Assembly: GCA_003427395.1 (NCBI GenBank)
Contig: BFEA01000004.1
Location: 8,017,478-8,064,033 of the forward strand
DNA length: 46,556 nucleotides
Origin: Chara braunii
Lineage: Eukaryota > Streptophyta > Charophyceae > Charales > Characeae
Reading direction: 5' to 3'
The position numbers and the translations under genes were made by a program. The notes beneath the pieces were generated by a model. That model worked only from the letters and a program-made list of their open reading frames with translations. It ran no database searches and was not told the origin of the DNA. Of this stretch, positions 41,606 through 46,556 are shown in pieces. Each line of letters starts with the position of its first letter. The stretch's first letter is position 1.

Positions 41606-41967
41606 GGGAGGTTTTGTGGATGACTAAATTCGTTTCGCTACTCCTCAGTCTGAATTGGGATTCCTGGGACTCTGGCCCTGTGGTGTACGTTCTTTCCTCG
41701 CCGTTGTGCCAGGCCCAATACATTCGGTGCTCGACTCGTGGGATTTACATCAGATGGGCTGAACATGTGTGCACTGTCCAGATCCACGGTTTTGGTGTGT
41801 GCCGTAAATTGTATCGTTGGTTGCGTCTTATTGGGGTCGATAACTATGTAACGGTGTCTCTAGTGAACAATGTTGCTTCGATGGAGGTGGCTGAGTCTGT
41901 GTTGATTAGGAATTTCTCTCCCGTGTTGAATTTTCAACGGAAGATGCGCAGGATACGCAAGCATTGA
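41606..41967 (+). pseudogene. GIY-YIG endonuclease domain
   Basis: The domain is in the +2 shifted frame relative to the SAP-like part. VVYVLSSP stands for the GIY strand, QYIRCSTRG for YIG (Gly replaced by Arg), IYIRWAEH carries the conserved Arg and His, LYRWLRLIGVDNYVTVSLV the middle helix, and AESVLIRNFSPVLN the catalytic Glu and terminal Asn. This is the complete fold order, about 85 residues. In Penelope-like elements this nuclease nicks target DNA for integration. The YIG glycine loss and the stop at 41965 indicate decay. Confidence 0.75.
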
Positions 41968-42043
41968 CAGCGTGGTCGGATTAGTCGGAGGGATAATGTT
42001 CCTTTGTTATCCTCGATTGGCCTGATGACTTTTCCTGAACCGG

Positions 42044-42889
42044 GTGGAGTCTGGTCGGACAGCCTGCTGTTTTTCCTTGAAGCGTGCGCTTTTGCGTAAC
42101 CAGAAAAATCTGATATTGGAGATATCTCCTGGTAATTTGTGGGCTGACACCTGGCCGCTTATCCGAAGGAACTTTGGTCTTTCGCTGGTCCGAGTCAGGA
42201 CGGCTTCTAGCCCACTCAAGGATTTGAAGGCTGAACTGCAGCATGGGGGTACTTGGCATTTCCATGTTGTTATCTTCTCTCTGAATGGCCGAGCTATCCA
42301 CAAAGGCCACCTTTGTCTATTGTTACTAGAGCCCTGGAGGCGCCGTCTCCTACGTTTGAAGCCCCTTGCTTTGCTTATCCCGGACCGCTGGTTTAAGGCT
42401 GCTCGGGCCTTCTCTGGTAAGAGCAAGCGCACTACTCTTCGGGGTGTTCTGGCTATGGCTATCAAAACCAGGGTGGGGATCGATGTGCGCACTAGGATTG
42501 TGGTTAAGCTTAAGCTTTGTTATGATCATCAGATCGATACCGCACGGGTGCATGGTTTGATGTTGATGATCCTGGGTGCTTCCTCATTTCCTGATGGTAT
42601 TAAAGGAATCCTCCGAAGGAAGATTCGTCTGGTTTGGAGAAAAAATAGTACGGTGGCAGGGTACTTTCGTACGGTGCAGCGACTTTCGTGTGAGGACCAT
42701 CCTTGGGTGTGTGGTTGCCAGTGTGAGCCTGCCTGGGGCCGATTGGGGTTGCCCATTTTGACGAGGATGGGCGGTATTCCGGGTATTCCTTCTTTTTTCA
42801 GAAACTCGCAAAATATCCCGCGAGTTCTCCCCAAGGATGGTGTGCTGCAGCTTGGGAGGCAACTTGTCAAGGTCGCTAGCTATCTGTGA
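42044..42889 (+). pseudogene. Linker region with CxC motif
   Basis: A 281-codon frame joins the nuclease to the RT part. Most of it is basic (many Arg/Lys, e.g. RRRLLRLKPLALLIPDRWF). At 42689-42727 CEDHPWVCGCQCE has the CxC motif that links nuclease and RT in the permuted Penelope-like clade, followed by LPILTRMGGIPGIPSFF. The frame ends with TGA at 42887 but the same frame resumes with the RT part. Confidence 0.65.
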
Positions 42890-42916
42890 TCCTCCTTCGT
42901 CGTTACTCTGTCCCAA

Positions 42917-44058
42917 TTGCAGGCTTGTTGGGCTGGATTGAATGACTTCCCATCTGACTCATGTCCTCCTGATTTGGCATCTTGGTTCTCACGCCTCCGA
43001 CCTTTTGTGTGCCTTCAGATTGATCGCAACTGTTCGGACACACTTGTTATTTGCCCAATCCTCTATAGGCATTACCTTTACTCGACGTTCAATTGGAATG
43101 TCTCATTTTTTCCGGTCTTGAGGGAGGAGAGCCTGGTTCTGGATCGCATGAGGGACGTGTTCCATGACCTCAGATTGAATAGACTGGGTAGGTGGGATTC
43201 GGGGGGCACATTTGGGGATGCTTATGCTTTACCCAAGCATAAGGATCTTACTCGCTGGCGCCCGATCTCACCTACCTTTGCTGAACCATCTAGACTTGCT
43301 AGCTCCAGGGTAGCAAGGGGGCTGAATGCTTTATTATTTGCACTACCAGCCTACACTGGTTTCAGTCTCCGTGCTGTTATGGATTTCGTCCCAGACCTTG
43401 AGGCTAGTAATTCTTTTGACAAATTGGTGGGTTATCATGACCTTGTATCTGCCTCTTTTGATATGAAGGACATGTTTGTATCCCTCCCCCATGAAGACAT
43501 TCTGAGTGCAATCGATTGGTTGGCATCCTTTTTTCAGGGCAAAGGGTGTCATGGGGTTAAGGTGGCTAAGCGTAGGAAGGCCTGGGTATCCTATGGGGGA
43601 TCCAGAGATGAGTGCATTCTCATATCGCTTGATGAAATTCGGATGATGGTTCGTTTTGATCTTTGTTTTACTTTCATCCGATCAGATGGATGCTTGTTGA
43701 AACAGGTGGTGGGTGTTCCTATGGGCAAGTCGTCTAGCTCTCCCCTTGCTTGTATCCTCTGTTCTCATGCTGAATTTAGGTTCTTACGGACCTTGGGTAT
43801 GGACAGACGCCTGGTTCGTGGATTTCGAATTGTCGATGATGTGACAATTTTTGTTGCAGTGGCAGGAGAGCATGGAGCTAGGAAGGCTATGGCAATTTTG
43901 GGCCATTTCCTGTCTTGCTATGGTCGTGTGCTGAGATTGGTTAAGGACGGATGACGGGCTAGAGCAGTGGGTCTTTGCTGGGGTTATGGTTCACAGGTAT
44001 GGCACCTCGCTGCGGATGGTTGCCATAGTCCAAAATGCTGTTAGTCCAGAAAAATAAA
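42917..44058 (+). pseudogene. Penelope-type reverse transcriptase
   Basis: LQIDRNCSDTLVICPILY matches the DKN-type block before Penelope RTs (Lys to Arg). FGDAYALPKHKDLTRWRPIS matches the P.PKxHK....RPI block (motif 1/2). SFDMKDMFVSLPHEDILSAI is motif A (compare S.DV..LYT.IP). QVVGVPMGKSSSSPLA is motif B. FRIVDDVTIFV is motif C with Ile for Tyr in YVDD; both catalytic Asp remain. A TGA at 43952 follows LRLVKDG, and a neighbouring frame goes on (LEQWVFAGVMV) to about 44058, where the match ends, so the thumb is truncated. The RT group is the one closest to telomerase. Confidence 0.8.
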
Positions 44059-44518
44059 CTGAACAACTTTTGCCTCAGGGTCATATCGAAATTCGTTACC
44101 GAATTTAAAATAGTAAAAAACAAAACTTTAAAAAAGTTAAAAAAAACTTTTTTTTTTGTTTTTTTGGCCCGGCCAGGGAACTGGTCCCGGGCAACTCTGG
44201 TAGCCTAGGAATCCACCTTTTACTGCCTCAAATTTCTTCATAGCTAGGACTCCTTACGTTATGAAATTTGCATCCTACCGTGGCGGGGGGATCCTTGACT
44301 AAGTGCACTGAACAGGGGTCTAAGGCTCGCAACGCGGGGATGAAAGAAAGTCCCTAAGGAGTCGTTTCGTGTGTGTTTAGGGAAGGGTGTTAGGAAATTA
44401 GGATGACCAGTCAACCCCAGGCTGGCTGTGCCATAGAAAGCCTGATCCTGCCACCAGCAACTACTTTTAAGAGAAAAAAGGGCAGGGAAAAGAACTAAAA
44501 AATAGGTGCATGTCAAAT
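44059..44518. other. Unassigned; short dispersed repeat at start
   Basis: 44065-44110 resembles 38230-38275 (CTTTTG.CT.AGG.TCAT.TCGAAATTC). The rest shows A/T tracts and nothing recognisable. Confidence 0.4.
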
Positions 44519-44820
44519 CAGAGGCCTCAGAAGTCTGGCTAGTGCCCTGCTCTGTGTAATCGGCTGTGTGATTCATTGTGTGATTGGTTCCGCTATTGAT
44601 CGTGCCATTGATTGTGTGATTGGCTGTGATTGATTGGTTGACAATGTCTCATTGACTGACCGACATAGTCGTTGACTGGTTGGCAGAGGCCTCATAAGTC
44701 TGGCTAGCGGTCTGAGTTGTGTGATTCATTGCATGATTGGTTGCGCTATTGGTCGGGCGATTGATTGCATGGCTGGTTGCTTGATTGATTGGTTGTCTGA
44801 TTGACTGACTGGCATAGTCT
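44519..44820 (+). repeat. 165-bp tandem duplication of GATTG-rich sequence
   Basis: CAGAGGCCTCA(G/T)AAGTCTGGCTAG starts at 44519 and 44684. Each unit is filled with GTGATTG/GATTGATTGG words and ends in GACATAGTC or GGCATAGTC. Confidence 0.8.
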
Positions 44821-44925
44821 GGCTCGATGGTACACACATGTATCTGTTACTGAACAACAGCATGGTGCACGTTGTCACATGTGTCTGTTACTGAAAAACA
44901 GCACATGAGTTCGAATCCTGATGAT
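44814..44925 (+). repeat. tRNA-like unit with doubled anticodon-type hairpin
   Basis: It has a box-A-like TGGCTCGATGG and a box-B GTTCGAATCC. Between them two hairpins CTGTT/AACAG with 7-base loops (ACTGAAC and ACTGAAA) lie about 40 bp apart within ACATGT...CTGTTACTGAA repeats. It looks tRNA-derived with an internal duplication; an intact cloverleaf cannot be drawn. Confidence 0.4.
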
Positions 44926-45669
44926 TCAGATGGATATGACAATACTACGGGATACTCCCTTCAAAAAAAAGGAAATGGGGGGAAAAAAAGGGAACGTATG
45001 TCCATTCACTAGGAAGTCCCGGTTGTGAGTAAATGCAAGGTTGAACCGGCAAATGGTAGACGAAAAAGAGAAGAGGTGAGGGACGGCAGACGAAAAAGCA
45101 CACGCACTGGCTGGACTGTGCAGTCCCCGGCCCTGATTCATACGTAGAAAAAACATCTGAGCTTCCCAAAAAACAAAAAACAAAAAAAAAAAACAATGCA
45201 CCGACAACATGGGGGCAGACCGAATGTTCATCACCCCGCTGTTTAGCATGAGAAGAAGAATAGCGACCAGCAATGGCCAGTTTGCTGTTGAACACCATAA
45301 CCTCATGAAAAAATTGCATTCCACGTCTTCTTCAAAATGCTCACATTCCTTTTTCAGGAAATGAGAAATGCACTTTTCATATTGCGATGCAGTAAAGAAA
45401 AAACAACGAAAAACTACTAACAGATTGGGTAGCCTTCTGTCCGCTCGTCCTGCTAAATGTGCTAAACGAAGATGAGAAATGCTTCCCCCCATCCACCCAC
45501 AAGAACCCCATATACCTGCCCCGTCCCCGCCCCCACCCAGATTGGGCAGACGTCTGTTCGCTCGTCCAGCTAAATGTGCTAAAAGACCATTAGAAATGCT
45601 TCCTATTTCCGCACAGGACTTGAGGCATAATTCTTGATGGTGGCCATCCATCCATCCATCAGCCTCCAC
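44926..45669 (-). other. Open frame without recognised domain
   Basis: A 247-codon minus-strand frame. LAHLAGRA(N/D)RRLPNL occurs twice because of the 117-bp DNA repeat below it. The C-terminal half is hydrophobic and Phe-rich because it crosses poly-A/T tracts. I doubt that it is a gene. Confidence 0.15.
45421..45603 (+). repeat. 117-bp tandem duplication
   Basis: CAGATTGGG(T/C)AG starts at 45421 and 45538; the copies share CGCTCGTCC, GCTAAATGTGCTAAA and AGAAATGCTTCC. Confidence 0.8.
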
Positions 45670-46460
45670 TGGAGCAACTCGTATTCCCCCGAAACCTGGG
45701 AAGAACGAACAGTGTCCACTGGGAGTATCGTGCTTCCAGGACAGGATCGTACAACAAGTACTTAAAATGATGTTAGAACCTATTTATGAACCCCGCATTA
45801 GGGAATTGCGTTAATCTTATCCCGCTTGGAAATGAAAATTGATAGGTCAAGTACCTACATCTGGATAGGTTCTAAGCTGAGATGCAGAAAAGCAGATCAA
45901 ATCTCGGTTTTCTGCATCTGTCCTCAAACACGTCCAGATTCAGTCCTAAAATTCATTCCTCTGTGATAGTGGGACCTCACCCCAGCTATTGCTCTATCGA
46001 TCCAATCAATCACTACATCGCGAAAGTGTAGGTTTCCTAATCGCCACTCCATTTTTGTTCTCAAAAGACGACAGTTCTTCAATTTTTCTTTTCAAAAGAC
46101 GGGAATCCTTTTCACCACTGCATCATTCTGCTCAGCTCGGCGCTGATGAGATGACACCAGTGAGGATCTGTGCAAAAGACGTCCCAGTCAGCTTCGTCGA
46201 CCGCACTCCTCATGTTCTTTTCGCAAATTAGCTACACAAAATCCACGCACAGAACAGAACGGCGAAGTTTACGCACAAAAAGGAAAGGACGCAGCTTGCA
46301 AAGGGACTAAAAGAAGGACGAAGTTCATGCAGAAAACACGGACCAGCTTCATTATCCAAACTATCTTCTTTCTCAGAGCTCCACCTCCCCAGAAGACGAA
46401 TAGATGAACGGAAGGACAAATTGGTCTCCAAAGAGACAATGACCGGTTTCCCTGTGACTA
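45670..46460. other. Unassigned, no gene seen
   Basis: No coding, RNA or repeat feature was recognised on either strand. Confidence 0.45.
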
Positions 46461-46461
46461 C

Positions 46462-46556
<95 letters not shown>
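46461..46556 (+). repeat. (CT)n(GT)n microsatellite at window end
   Basis: About 85 bp of CT repeats followed by GT; continues beyond the window. Confidence 0.98.

Larger units (their letters stand above)
40583..44058 (+). mobile_element. Permuted Penelope-like retroelement (Naiad/Chlamys type), degraded
   Basis: Parts in order: CCHC knuckle and charged helix (40583-41242), SAP-like segment (41246-41605), GIY-YIG nuclease (41680-41938), CxC motif (42689-42727), DKN-like motif (43019-43030), RT core (about 43210-43900). Canonical Penelope elements have the nuclease at the C-terminus; here it precedes the RT, as in the Naiad/Chlamys clade, and a CxC motif lies between, as described for that clade. 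Two frame changes and several stops show it is dead. The true 5' and 3' limits are unknown; no pseudo-LTRs were found. Confidence 0.75.

Noticed and set aside
44926-45669. 247-codon gene
   Set aside because: It spans DNA tandem repeats and homopolymer tracts and has no domain; probably chance.

Overview
The window looks like nuclear DNA of a plant-lineage eukaryote with a very repeat-rich genome. A streptophyte alga such as Chara is my best guess. Reasons: two decayed U6 snRNA copies close to the plant sequence, Ty3/gypsy and LINE relics, long (GT)n/(GA)n/(CT)n microsatellites, and a Penelope-like retroelement with an N-terminal GIY-YIG nuclease, a type known from the green lineage. The organism is inferred from family knowledge, not from a search. 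I recognise no intact host protein-coding gene.

Layout. 1-3.8 kb is unassigned sequence with strong GC-rich hairpins at 1.2 kb. 3.8-8.7 kb is a mosaic of short inverted-repeat elements: a family with TTAA-type ends and core ACCACCAGTA, a 400-bp foldback, and a 280-bp inverted repeat. 8.7-9.3 kb (minus) is a LINE reverse-transcriptase relic. 9.75-10.3 kb is a Ty3/gypsy integrase tail plus chromodomain relic. 11.0-11.4 kb is a microsatellite-rich duplication around a single N. 13.8-21.0 kb is one degraded Ty3/gypsy element: probable 5' LTR, primer-binding site, long leader, gag, then broken protease, reverse transcriptase, RNase H and integrase. Its 3' end runs into GC-rich and AT-rich repeats.

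21.8-25.7 kb is problematic. It has a 988-bp N gap, then three perfect Nextera mate-pair junction adapters, one pair enclosing a 95-bp exact copy of the gypsy LTR, so 23,193-24,033 is at least partly a library artefact. Next comes a tandem array (24.65-25.74 kb) carrying a hammerhead-ribozyme-like core motif. 26-33 kb is mostly unassigned, with several short inverted-repeat elements and tandem repeats. 33.7-36.2 kb is the 3' half of a LINE with zinc-finger tail, 3' UTR repeats and A-rich tail. 37.06-37.26 kb is a Mutator-like MITE with an 11-bp target-site duplication. 38.6-39.5 kb holds two convergent decayed U6 copies with tRNA-like units and a long (GT)n tract.

The most interesting object is at 40.58-44.06 kb: a degraded retroelement whose order is CCHC knuckle, charged helical region, SAP-like segment, GIY-YIG nuclease, CxC motif, DKN-like motif, reverse transcriptase. 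This matches the permuted (N-terminal nuclease) Penelope-like clade called Naiad/Chlamys, here with an apparent gag-like leader region. The window ends in tandem repeats, a tRNA-like unit and a (CT)n(GT)n tract. Most inactivating changes in the retroelements look like G:C to A:T transitions, as expected from decay of methylated, silenced copies.
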